From Actinomycetes bacterium (GTDB taxonomy: Bacteria; Actinomycetota; CALGFH01), in contig JASLIH010000537.1 of NCBI GenBank assembly GCA_030152105.1, positions 1 through 14,449 on the forward strand: 14,449 nt of DNA, in the 5' to 3' direction. Below the pieces are notes generated by a model. It worked only from the letters and a program-made list of their open reading frames with translations. It was not told the origin of the DNA and ran no database searches. Below are positions 7,220 to 14,449 of this stretch, one piece after another; position 1 is the stretch's first letter; each line of letters begins with the position of its first letter. Both the position numbers and the translations under genes were made by a program.

Positions 7220-9438
7220 TGAAACAGATCGCCCAGAACTACAAGTCCGGCGAGCTGGCCCTGCTCGACGTCCCCGTGCCGGCCGCGCGCCCGGGTGGTG
7301 TGCTGGTGCGCACCCAGTTCTCGCTCATCTCCACCGGCACCGAGATGATGAAGATCGGCGAGAGCAAGCTGTCGCTGATCGGCAAGGCGCGCGCCCGGCC
7401 CGACCAGGTGAAGAAGGTCATGCAGTCGGTGTCCCAGCAGGGCCTACGGGCCACCTATCGGAAGGTCGGCGACCGACTCGACTCCTACACGCCGCTCGGC
7501 TACTCGCTGTGCGGCGAGGTCGTCGAGGTCGGCGCCGGGGTGGAGGACCTCACCATCGGGCAGCAGGTCGCCTGCGCCGGCAACAGCTACGCCCTCCATG
7601 CCGAGTACAACTGGGTCCCACGCAATCTGTGCGTTCCCCTGCCCGAGGGGGTCGCCGGAGAGCACGCCGCGTTCACCACCGTCGGCGCCATCGCCATGCA
7701 GGGCTACCGGCAGTCCGAGGCGCGGCTGGGGGAGACCGCCTGCGTCATTGGGCTCGGCCTGGTCGGGCAGCTGCTGGTGCAGATTCTCCGGGCGGCCGGG
7801 GTCAACGTGGTCGGTCTGGACCCGTCGCCCGAGCGGTGCCGGCTGGCGGAACAGAGCGGCGCGGCCGCCTGCCGCCCCCCCGACCCGGACACCCGCGGCA
7901 CGGTGCTCGAGACGCTCGCCGACCTCACCGGCGGCGCCGGAGCCGACTACATCTTCCTCACCGCCGGCGGTGACACCAACCAGCCGGTCGAGCTCGCCGC
8001 CGAGCTGGCTCGCGACCGGGCCCGGGTCGTCGACATCGGCAAATGCCGCCTCGACCTGCCGTGGACCGAGTACTACGCCAAGGAACTGGACGTCCGCTTC
8101 TCGCGCTCGTACGGCCCAGGACGCTACGACCCGACCTACGAGGAGGGCGGGGTCGACTACCCGATCGGGTATGTCCGCTGGACCGAGCGGCGCAACATGG
8201 CCTGCTTCCTCGACCTGGTGGCCGAGGGTCGGCTCAACCTCGACCCGCTGGTCTCCGCGGTGCTGCCGTTCGACGAGGCGGTCGCCGCCTACGAGCGCAT
8301 CCAGAACGGCGAGCAGGGCGGCGTCGGCATGCTGTTCCGCTACTCCGCCAACGGGTCGGCGCAACGCCGGCTGGGCACCGCCGCGCCATCCACCCGCCCC
8401 ATCCGCCAGCCCGGCGCCCGGCCGGTGGTGCGGCTCGGCGTGATCGGGGCCGGCAACTACGCAACCAGCATGCTCCTGCCCCACCTGCGCGACCGGGCCG
8501 ACGTGCGGCTGGTCGAGGTGGCGACCGCCACCGGGCTGTCGGCGACCAACGCGCGGCGCAAGTTCGGCTTCGAGCGCTGCTCGACCGACCATCGGGGCCT
8601 GCTCGCCGACGAGGCGGTCGACGCCGTGCTGATCGCCACCCGCCACCACGCCCACGCGGCGATGGTCTGCGAGGCCCTGAGGGCCGGCAAGGCGGTGTTC
8701 GTCGAGAAGCCTCTGGCGGTCGACCCGGACCAGCTCGAGGCGATCGTGGCGGCGGTCACCGACAGCGGCAACGACCGCCTCATGGTCGGGTTCAACCGTC
8801 GCTTCGCGCCGCTGCTGGCCGACCTCAAGGCGGCCTTCGGGACGCGGAGTGGGCCGGTGCAGGTCCGCTACGACGTCAACGCGGGACGGCTGGAGGCTGG
8901 CAGCTGGTACGCCCAACCCGAGGAAGGCTCGCGCCTGGTGGGGGAGGGATGCCATTTCGTGGACACCATCTCCTGGTGGCTCGACCAGGACCCGGTCGCC
9001 GTGTTCGCCGCCGCCACCGGCGACCCGGACGACACCGCGAGCACGCTGCTGTACCCGGACGGGTCGGTCGCCACCATCGCCTATCAGACCTCGGGCGACC
9101 CACGGGCGCCCAAGGAGCAGCTCCAGGTCACCGGGGACGGGCAGGTGGCCAGGCTGCACAACTTCCAGCGCACCGAGCTGTGGCGCGGTGGCCGCCGCCA
9201 GGTCCGCCGCTCCCGGACCGGCGTCGACAAGGGCCAGAAGCGGGAACTGGACGCCTTCGTGCGCGCCGTCGCCGAGGCCCGGCCCATGCCGATCCCGCTG
9301 GCGTCGCTGGTGGCCACGACCCGGGCGACCTTCGCGGCCCGGCGCAGCCTGGCCAGCCGCCGCCTGGAGACCGTGGCGGACGCGGACGCCCCCGAGCAGG
9401 AGGCCGGCCCTGGGGCCGATGGAGGCGCGGCGGAGTGA
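7219..9438 (+). CDS. Two-domain oxidoreductase: zinc-alcohol-dehydrogenase-like plus Gfo/Idh/MocA
   Basis: A natural fusion of two NAD(P)-dependent oxidoreductases, 739 residues, of the type often annotated 'bi-domain-containing oxidoreductase' in polysaccharide loci. The N-terminal half (about 1-380) is a medium-chain dehydrogenase with GYSLCGEVVEVG, a CAGNSYALHAEY segment and a Rossmann loop GLGLVG at 178-183. The C-terminal half (about 402-715) is Gfo/Idh/MocA-like, with a second Rossmann loop GVIGAG at 407-412 and the EKP signature at 496-498. I do not see the full cysteine set of a structural zinc site. ATG at 7219 overlaps the previous stop by one base (ATGA context). The frame stays open far upstream inside asnB, but that is not coding. 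The function is not established. Oxidation or epimerisation of a nucleotide sugar or glycan residue is the likeliest role given the neighbours. It ends GTGA, overlapping the next gene by four bases. Confidence 0.92.
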   Translation: MKQIAQNYKSGELALLDVPVPAARPGGVLVRTQFSLISTGTEMMKIGESKLSLIGKARARPDQVKKVMQSVSQQGLRATYRKVGDRLDSYTPLGYSLCGEVVEVGAGVEDLTIGQQVACAGNSYALHAEYNWVPRNLCVPLPEGVAGEHAAFTTVGAIAMQGYRQSEARLGETACVIGLGLVGQLLVQILRAAGVNVVGLDPSPERCRLAEQSGAAACRPPDPDTRGTVLETLADLTGGAGADYIFLTAGGDTNQPVELAAELARDRARVVDIGKCRLDLPWTEYYAKELDVRFSRSYGPGRYDPTYEEGGVDYPIGYVRWTERRNMACFLDLVAEGRLNLDPLVSAVLPFDEAVAAYERIQNGEQGGVGMLFRYSANGSAQRRLGTAAPSTRPIRQPGARPVVRLGVIGAGNYATSMLLPHLRDRADVRLVEVATATGLSATNARRKFGFERCSTDHRGLLADEAVDAVLIATRHHAHAAMVCEALRAGKAVFVEKPLAVDPDQLEAIVAAVTDSGNDRLMVGFNRRFAPLLADLKAAFGTRSGPVQVRYDVNAGRLEAGSWYAQPEEGSRLVGEGCHFVDTISWWLDQDPVAVFAAATGDPDDTASTLLYPDGSVATIAYQTSGDPRAPKEQLQVTGDGQVARLHNFQRTELWRGGRRQVRRSRTGVDKGQKRELDAFVRAVAEARPMPIPLASLVATTRATFAARRSLASRRLETVADADAPEQEAGPGADGGAAE

Positions 9439-11438
9439 ACCTCGGATGGTATGCCCGGCGACTGGCCAGCATGTCGCCGGCGGAGATGGCAGGGCGGGCC
9501 CGCGACGAGCTGACCAAGCGCCGCTGGCGAGCGCGACAGGTGACCGACGCCGCGGCCGACCCGGCCGACGTGCCGGCCGCCTGCCCGCCCTTCGCCGCCC
9601 TGCTCCCGGACGCCGCCGAGGACGTCCCCGAGGACGCCCGTGTCCGCCTCAAGGAGGCCGCCGAGGGACTCCTCGGCGGACGCTGGCCGGTGTTCGCCCG
9701 CGAACGCGACGACATGGCTCCAGCGCCGGACTGGTTCCTGGACCCAAGCACCGGCCGGCGGGCGCCGGACCGGACCTACTGCTTCGACATCGACCACCGC
9801 GACCGCGCTGCCGTCGGGAACGTCAAGTACGTGTGGGAGCCGTCCCGCCACCAGCACCTCACCATGCTGGCGGCCGCCTACCACCTCACCGGCGAGGAGC
9901 GGTACGCGAACGCCGTCGCCACCCAGCTGCGCTCCTGGTGGGCGGCGAACCCGTTCCTGTCCGGCATCCACTGGACCAGCGGGATCGAGCTCGGCGTGCG
10001 GCTACTGTCCTGGGTGTGGATCCGCCGGCTGCTGCACGGCTGGACCGGGGCCGGGCCGCTGTTCGAGGGCAACCGTGCCTTCCTCCAGCAGCTCCACCAC
10101 CACCAGGAGTGGCTCGCACGGCTGCCAAGCCACGGGTCGTCGGCCAACAACCACATCCTGGCCGAGATGGCCGGGCAGTTCGCCGCGAGCTGCGCGTTCC
10201 CCTGGTTCCCGGAGAGCGCCGCCTGGCGCGAGACGGCCGCCACCGTACTCCGGCGCGAGCTGGCCAAGCAGACATTTTCCGACGGCCTGAACCGCGAGCT
10301 GGCCACCGAGTACCACGGCTTCGTGCTCGAGCTGGGACTGGCCGCCGCGCTCGAGGGAAAGCTGGCCGGCCACCCGCTCGGCGGCCAGGTCTGGGACACC
10401 CTGCGGCGCATGACCGACGCCCTGGCCGCCGTCGTCGACGTGCGCCTGCGCCCACCCCGCCAGGGCGACGCCGACGACGGCCACGGCCTACTGCTGGACG
10501 GGCCGAGCTACGACCGCTGGGCGTCGCTACTGGCCACCGGCGCGGCCCTGTTCGGAGCGGCCCCATGGTGGCCGGCGGCGCCAGGGAGCGACGTGCGCTC
10601 CGCCATCTGGAGCCGGTTCGCCACCCGGCCGCTCTCCGGCGGCGCCCGGCCGGAGCGCCGGCCGTCGCTGTTCGCCGACGCCGGCGTGGTCCTGCTTCGC
10701 GACCAGGAGGGCCGGCCCGACGAGCTGTGGTGCCGGGCCGACCACGGCCCGCACGGGTACCTGTCGATCGCCGCCCACGCCCACGCCGACGCCCTCGCCG
10801 TCGAGGTGCGGGTCGGCGGAGTCGACCTCCTCGCCGACCCGGGCACCTACTGCTACGGCGCGGAACCGGTGTGGCGTGCCTATTTCCGCTCCACGGTGGC
10901 CCACAACACCCTCGAGGTCGGCGGGGTCGACCAGTCGGTGGCGGCCGGCCCCCACCTGTGGACACGACAGGCGCGGGCCGAGCTGGAGCAGGCCACCGGC
11001 CTGGACGGCGGCCCGGTGGCCGAGTGGCGGGCCGCCCACCGCGGCTACCGGCGCCTCCGCCCGCCCGCCACCCATCGCCGCAGCGTCCGCCTGGAGCGGC
11101 CGGCGCGCCGGCTGGTCATCGAGGACCGGCTCGACACCCGCGGCGCGCACGACTGCCGGCTGGCCTTCCACCTCGGGCCCGCGGTGGCCTGCGCACTGGA
11201 GGGCGACCAGGCCGTCCTGGAGTGGCGGGGCGAGCACGGCCGACGGCGCGCCACGCTGAGCCTTCCCGCCGAGCTGACCTGGTCGCGCCTGGAAGGGCAG
11301 GCCGATCCGCCGGCCGGGTGGTACTCGCCGGCGTTCGACGAGCGCGTCCCCGCGGTGACGCTGCTCGGTACCGGCCGACTTGGCGGCGGCCAGGCCCTGC
11401 GCACCGTCCTGCAGCTCGACCCTGGGAGCACACCATGA
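9435..11438 (+). CDS. Heparinase II/III-family (alginate-lyase-like) protein
   Basis: 667-residue protein with the layout of heparinase II/III polysaccharide lyases, which cleave uronate-containing chains by beta-elimination. There is an N-terminal alpha-helical toroid region (about 80-400) with SSANNHILAEM (N238, N239, H240) and ATEYHG (Y293, H294). A C-terminal beta-sheet domain follows with HAHAD (448-452), a GTYCY segment and VAHNTLEVGG. These Asn, Tyr and His positions are the usual catalytic set. The start is GTG at 9435 inside the previous stop (GTGA). The N-terminus (NLGWYARRLASMSPAEMAGRARDE) has no signal peptide, so the protein looks cytoplasmic, unlike periplasmic AlgL-type lyases. 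Related proteins occur in O-antigen and exopolysaccharide loci beside the two-domain oxidoreductase. Activity on the product of this locus is inferred; a non-lyase role is possible. It overlaps the next ATG by four bases. Confidence 0.9.
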   Translation: MNLGWYARRLASMSPAEMAGRARDELTKRRWRARQVTDAAADPADVPAACPPFAALLPDAAEDVPEDARVRLKEAAEGLLGGRWPVFARERDDMAPAPDWFLDPSTGRRAPDRTYCFDIDHRDRAAVGNVKYVWEPSRHQHLTMLAAAYHLTGEERYANAVATQLRSWWAANPFLSGIHWTSGIELGVRLLSWVWIRRLLHGWTGAGPLFEGNRAFLQQLHHHQEWLARLPSHGSSANNHILAEMAGQFAASCAFPWFPESAAWRETAATVLRRELAKQTFSDGLNRELATEYHGFVLELGLAAALEGKLAGHPLGGQVWDTLRRMTDALAAVVDVRLRPPRQGDADDGHGLLLDGPSYDRWASLLATGAALFGAAPWWPAAPGSDVRSAIWSRFATRPLSGGARPERRPSLFADAGVVLLRDQEGRPDELWCRADHGPHGYLSIAAHAHADALAVEVRVGGVDLLADPGTYCYGAEPVWRAYFRSTVAHNTLEVGGVDQSVAAGPHLWTRQARAELEQATGLDGGPVAEWRAAHRGYRRLRPPATHRRSVRLERPARRLVIEDRLDTRGAHDCRLAFHLGPAVACALEGDQAVLEWRGEHGRRRATLSLPAELTWSRLEGQADPPAGWYSPAFDERVPAVTLLGTGRLGGGQALRTVLQLDPGSTP

Positions 11439-12736
11439 AGATCAGCGTGTTCGGCCTCGGCTACGTCGGCGCCGTCTCGGCCGCCTGTCTCGCCGCCGAC
11501 GGCCACACTGTGGTCGGGGTCGACAACAACCCGGTCAAGGTCGACCTGCTGAACCAGGGTCGCGCGCCCGTGGTCGAGGCGGGCCTCGGCGACCTCATCC
11601 GGGAGGGGGTGACGGCCGGCCGCCTGGAGGCCACCACCGACTGCGACGAGGCGGTCGCCAGCACCGACCTCGCCTTCGTCTGCGTCGGCACGCCCAGCAA
11701 GGCCAATGGCAGCCTCGACCTCGCCTACCTGCGACGGGTGGCTGACGACATCGGGCAGGCCATCCGTCGACGCCAATCACCCATCGTGGTGGTGGTGCGC
11801 AGCACGGTGCTGCCCGGCACGACCCGCCAGATCCTGCTGCCCGACCTGGAACGCGCCGCCGGCCGGCCGGTCGCGGTCGGCGTGCACCCCGAGTTCCTGC
11901 GTGAGGGCACGGCCGTCGCCGACTACTACGAGCCGCCCAAGGTCGTCGTCGGCGCCCTCGATGAGGAGGTCCACGACCTGGTCGCCCAGGTGGCGGCTCG
12001 GCCGGGGGCGCCACTGATCCAGGCCGACCTGGAGCTGGCCGAGATGGTCAAGTACGCGGACAACGCCTGGCACGCGCTCAAGGTCACCTTCGCCAACGAG
12101 ATCGGGAGCCTCGCGAAGGCTCAGGGCCTCGACGGCCACCGCGTCATGGACATCCTGTGCGCCGACACCAAGCTGAACCTGTCCCCGGTCTACCTGCGTC
12201 CTGGCTTCGCCTTCGGGGGATCCTGCCTGCCCAAGGACGTCCGGGCGCTGCGCTACCAGGGCCGCAACCTGGATCTCGACCTGCCGGTGCTGAACGCGAT
12301 CCTGCCGAGCAACGCCCAGCAGCTCGACCGAGCGTTCCAGCTGGTGGCCGACGCCGGCGCGCGCCAGGTCGGCGTGCTCGGCCTCGCCTTCAAGGCGGGG
12401 ACCGACGACCTGCGCGAGAGCCCGATGGTCGAGGTCGTGGAGCGGCTGATCGGCAAGGGCTACGACGTCTGCATCTACGACGCCAACGTCAACCTGGCCA
12501 AGCTGGTGGGGGCCAACAAGAGCTACATCCTCGACCAGATCCCGCACATCTCCGACCTGATGGTGGCCAGCGTCGACGAGGTCCTCGACCGTGCCCGCAC
12601 CGTGGTGATCGGCAACCGCGACCCAGTGTTCCGGGAGGTGGCCGAGCGGCCCCGGCCCGGGCAGCGGATCGTCGACCTGGTCCGGGTGGTCGACCGGCGC
12701 AGCGATGGGGACGGCTACGATGGCATCTGCTGGTAG
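11435..12736 (+). CDS. algD: GDP-mannose 6-dehydrogenase (AlgD-like)
   Basis: NAD-dependent four-electron dehydrogenase of the UDP-glucose/GDP-mannose family, oxidising the sugar C6 alcohol to a carboxylate. In 433 residues there is an N-terminal Rossmann domain (FGLGYVGAVSAACLAADGH), STVLPGTTRQ, the central helix domain with MVKYADNAWHALKVTFANE, and catalytic C264 in FAFGGSCLPKDVRAL. The C-terminal domain has GLAFKAGTDDLRESP. From memory of P. aeruginosa AlgD (436 residues, C268), several AlgD-specific stretches match, including VGTPSKxNGxLDL, the HKLNLS-like TKLNLSPVYLRPGF and the C-terminal GICW. I therefore favour GDP-mannose over UDP-glucose as substrate. ATG at 11435 has GGGAG six bases upstream and overlaps the lyase stop as ATGA. 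The product would be GDP-mannuronate, feeding the polymer made by this locus. Confidence 0.9.
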   Translation: MKISVFGLGYVGAVSAACLAADGHTVVGVDNNPVKVDLLNQGRAPVVEAGLGDLIREGVTAGRLEATTDCDEAVASTDLAFVCVGTPSKANGSLDLAYLRRVADDIGQAIRRRQSPIVVVVRSTVLPGTTRQILLPDLERAAGRPVAVGVHPEFLREGTAVADYYEPPKVVVGALDEEVHDLVAQVAARPGAPLIQADLELAEMVKYADNAWHALKVTFANEIGSLAKAQGLDGHRVMDILCADTKLNLSPVYLRPGFAFGGSCLPKDVRALRYQGRNLDLDLPVLNAILPSNAQQLDRAFQLVADAGARQVGVLGLAFKAGTDDLRESPMVEVVERLIGKGYDVCIYDANVNLAKLVGANKSYILDQIPHISDLMVASVDEVLDRARTVVIGNRDPVFREVAERPRPGQRIVDLVRVVDRRSDGDGYDGICW

Positions 12737-14009
12737 GCCCCGCCGGGTCCTGATCGTCGTCCAGAACCTGCCCGTCCCGTTCGACCGCCGGGTGTGGCTG
12801 GAGGCCACGACCCTGGCCAGGGCCGGCTATCGGGTGAGCGTCATCTGCCCCAAGGCCAAGGGTTTCAACCGCTCCTTCGAGGTGCTGGAGGACGTGCACA
12901 TCTACCGGTACGGCCTGCCGGTGGACGCCCAGGGGACAGTCGGGTTCGTGGCCGAGTTCCTCTGGTGCTTCGTGCGGACGGCGATGAAGTCGGTCCGGGT
13001 GGCCGTGACCGGTCGTGGCTTCGACGTGCTCCACGTCTGCAACCCGCCCGAGACCTACTGGCCGCTGGGACGGTTCTGGAAGCGGCTGGGCCGGCGCTTC
13101 CTGTTCGACCACCACGACCTCTCCCCGGAGATGTTCCAGGTCAAGTTCGGCTCCCCGGGTGGGCCCGCGCTAGCGGCTCTGCGCTACCTGGAGCGCAAGA
13201 CGTTCCAGGCGGCCGACCTGGTCGTGACCACCAACGAGAGCCACAAGCGGATCGCCGTCGAGCGCGGCGGCAAGGCCCCTGGCGACGTCTACGTGGTCCG
13301 CTCCGGCCCCGACCTGGAGCGCCTCACCGTCTACCCGCCCGACCCGGCCTGGCGCAACGGCCGCCGTCACCTGATCGCCTACCTCGGCGAGATCTGCAAG
13401 CAGGACGGGGTCGACCACCTGATCCGGGCGGTCAAGCTGCTGCGGGATGAGCACGGCCGCGACGACATCCACTGCGTGCTCGTCGGCGGCGGCCCCCACC
13501 AGCCAACCATCAAGGCCTACGCCGACGAGATCGGCGTCGCCGACCGCTGCACCTTCACCGGCCGGGTCAGCGACGACGACCTCTGCCGCATCCTGTCCTC
13601 GGCCGACCTCGGCGTCGACCCCGACCCCCGCAACGACTGGTCGGACAAGAGCACCATGAACAAGATCATGGAGTACCTGTACTTCGGCCTCCCGGTGGTG
13701 GGCTACGACCTGACCGAGAACCGCGTCTCGGCCGGCCCGGCGGCGCTCTTCGCCACCCCCAACCGCGAGGCCGACCTGGCCAACCGCATCCTCGAGCTGC
13801 TGGACGACCCCGCCCGCCTCCAGGAGATGGGCCGGGCCGGGCAGGAGCGGGTGCGCTCGGTGCTGGCCTGGGAGCACTCCGCCCCGGTGCTGCTGGCCGC
13901 CTACGACCGGCTCTGGCCCGACGGCGAGCCGCGGGTGGTCGAGCTGGAGCGCCAGCCCGCCGCCGAGGAGCGCAGCCCCCAGCCCACCCCGCCGACAAGC
14001 CCGATTTGA
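12720..14009 (+). CDS. GT4-family glycosyltransferase
   Basis: Cytoplasmic or membrane-associated retaining glycosyltransferase with a GT-B fold, adding a sugar from an NDP-donor to the lipid-linked repeat unit. The 429 residues have the N-terminal acceptor-domain signature QNLPVPFDRRVWLEA, then DHHDLSPEMF. The C-terminal donor domain has LIAYLGEICKQDGVDHLI, VLVGGGPH and KSTMNKIMEYLYFGLPVVG with its conserved E318, then TENR. ATG at 12720 (ribosome site GGGGAC, 12707-12712) overlaps the dehydrogenase end by 17 bases; ATG at 12705 in the same frame is an alternative adding five residues. It is the last gene of the operon; a Pro/Ser-rich tail ends the protein. Donor and acceptor cannot be read from sequence, but GDP-mannuronate or GDP-mannose is plausible from the preceding gene. 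Confidence 0.93.
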   Translation: MASAGRPRRVLIVVQNLPVPFDRRVWLEATTLARAGYRVSVICPKAKGFNRSFEVLEDVHIYRYGLPVDAQGTVGFVAEFLWCFVRTAMKSVRVAVTGRGFDVLHVCNPPETYWPLGRFWKRLGRRFLFDHHDLSPEMFQVKFGSPGGPALAALRYLERKTFQAADLVVTTNESHKRIAVERGGKAPGDVYVVRSGPDLERLTVYPPDPAWRNGRRHLIAYLGEICKQDGVDHLIRAVKLLRDEHGRDDIHCVLVGGGPHQPTIKAYADEIGVADRCTFTGRVSDDDLCRILSSADLGVDPDPRNDWSDKSTMNKIMEYLYFGLPVVGYDLTENRVSAGPAALFATPNREADLANRILELLDDPARLQEMGRAGQERVRSVLAWEHSAPVLLAAYDRLWPDGEPRVVELERQPAAEERSPQPTPPTSPI

Positions 14010-14019
14010 CGGGATAACC

Positions 14020-14059
14020 GGGGACCTGATAGCTCTTAGCTTGTTCTGCGGCAGTCCCC
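14020..14059 (+). repeat. Inverted repeat after the glycosyltransferase operon
   Basis: GGGGAC plus TG (14020-14028, one bulged C) can pair with CAGTCCCC (14052-14059), giving an 8-pair stem around a relatively A/T-rich loop. It starts 10 bases after the operon stop. It could be a transcription end signal without a T-run, or a leader structure for the gene at 14133. Confidence 0.3.
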
Positions 14060-14080
14060 CCAGGCTCGCCGTCCCCCCAG
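14054..14080 (+). repeat. Direct repeat of GTCCCCCCAG
   Basis: The 10-base word GTCCCCCCAG occurs at 14054-14063 and again at 14071-14080, a period of 17 bases, in the 123-base gap between the glycosyltransferase and the next gene. Both copies could pair with the single GGGGAC at 14020-14025. The role is unknown. Confidence 0.45.
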
Positions 14081-14120
14081 CACCCACGCCGAACATTGCC
14101 CCGCTTCCCGGCGGCGCTTC

Positions 14121-14125
14121 GGAGG
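14121..14125 (+). promoter_or_regulatory. Ribosome binding site of the last gene
   Basis: GGAGG lies 7 bases before ATG at 14133. It is the clearest Shine-Dalgarno sequence in the window and fixes the start of a gene that is cut by the window edge. Confidence 0.7.
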
Positions 14126-14132
14126 CGATCGC

Positions 14133-14449
14133 ATGCGTCCCGGTCCCCGTCATGTCCGCGCCGCCCGTCACGACCGCGGCGACCATCCGGCCCCCTCCGG
14201 CAGGTCGTGGCGCCGGACCAGCCTCACCGCCGTCGGCCTGGTGCTCGCCCTGGTCGGCGCCCTCACCCTCTCGGCCAAGGCGACCAGCCCGCCGGCTCCC
14301 GAGCCGGCGGCCGCGCCGGCCCTGCTCGGGGCCGGGGCGTGGGCCGACTCGGGACCGGCGTCCGCCCAGCAGGCGGCCACCCGGCGACTGGAGACGGCGA
14401 TCGGGCGCCCATTCAACATCGGCCACAGCTTCGTGCCCTGGGGTGCGGG
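14133..14449 (+). CDS. Partial secreted or membrane-anchored protein, possibly GH26-type glycoside hydrolase
   Basis: The first 105 codons of a gene that continues past the window end. The Arg-rich N-terminus (about 1-30) is followed by a hydrophobic stretch at about 31-48 (LTAVGLVLALVGALTLS) ending SAKA, which could be a signal peptide or membrane anchor. A Pro/Ala-rich linker (about 51-66) then leads into LLGAGAWADSGP, TRRLETAIGRPF and NIGHSFVPWG. The pattern 'small residue-rich strand, then E near a GR, then H and PW' resembles the start of GH26 beta-mannanase-like domains, but no catalytic residue is in view. A secreted glycoside hydrolase beside a polysaccharide operon would suit polymer trimming or release. 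The gene is separated from the operon by 123 bases and may have its own promoter. Confidence 0.6.
   Translation, partial: MRPGPRHVRAARHDRGDHPAPSGRSWRRTSLTAVGLVLALVGALTLSAKATSPPAPEPAAAPALLGAGAWADSGPASAQQAATRRLETAIGRPFNIGHSFVPWGA

Noticed and set aside
7873..7882. Run of seven C inside the oxidoreductase gene as a phase-variation tract
   Set aside because: The frame is intact, the tract is short, and such runs are expected in DNA of this composition.
7444..9159. Long minus-strand open frame across the two-domain oxidoreductase
   Set aside because: Antisense to a clearly coding gene, with Gly/Asp/Val/Arg-rich low-complexity translation and no recognisable motif.
8043..9434. In-frame upstream extension of the heparinase-type gene
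   Set aside because: It lies entirely over the oxidoreductase coding region in another frame; the GTG at 9435 with its stop-start overlap is the normal operon arrangement.
14010..14132. Riboswitch (for example the c-di-AMP ydaO class) upstream of the secreted protein gene
   Set aside because: A few short words looked similar, but I could not lay out the conserved stems and loops of any known class.

Overview
The window is GC-rich, with strong G/C preference at third codon positions, many GTG and TTG starts, and genes packed with 1-17 base overlaps. Two clues point to the Actinomycetota or a close relative. One is base composition. The other is the gene pair 'C4 zinc-ribbon coiled-coil protein followed by RNase HI', which recalls the neighbouring Rv2229c-Rv2228c pair of Mycobacterium tuberculosis. 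This placement is an inference; no rRNA or other taxonomic marker is present.

Layout. (1) 187-1623 (+): a polyprenyl-phosphate sugar-1-phosphate transferase (WbaP/CpsE type) that would start repeat-unit assembly. (2) A minus-strand pair, 3823 to 1617: a Wzz-like chain-length/co-polymerase protein with an added C-terminal GAF-like domain, then a PIG-L (LmbE-like) deacetylase. This pair converges on gene 1 with a 7-base overlap. (3) A divergent housekeeping pair, 3957-5128 (+): the zinc-ribbon coiled-coil protein and RNase HI, overlapping by 4 bases. (4) A 183-base leader (5129-5311) with a candidate -10 box and two inverted repeats. (5) A tightly overlapping plus-strand operon, 5312-14009: glutamine-dependent asparagine-synthase-like amidotransferase, two-domain oxidoreductase (MDR dehydrogenase plus Gfo/Idh/MocA), heparinase II/III-type lyase, AlgD-like GDP-mannose 6-dehydrogenase, and a GT4 glycosyltransferase. 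(6) From 14133: the start of a secreted or membrane-anchored protein, possibly a GH26-type glycoside hydrolase, cut by the window edge.

Taken together this is part of an exopolysaccharide or capsule locus. The sugar dehydrogenase matches GDP-mannose 6-dehydrogenase much better than I would expect of a UDP-glucose dehydrogenase, so a mannuronate-containing polymer is plausible. The amidotransferase could amidate a uronate, the PIG-L protein could de-N-acetylate a sugar, and the heparinase-type enzyme could cleave or edit uronate-containing chains. No flippase (Wzx), polymerase (Wzy) or tyrosine kinase is in the window, so the locus must continue outside it or use other proteins. No insertion sequence, tRNA, rRNA or CRISPR array was seen. 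The most unusual items are the Wzz-GAF fusion and the combination of AlgD-like dehydrogenase, amidotransferase, two-domain oxidoreductase and apparently cytoplasmic lyase.
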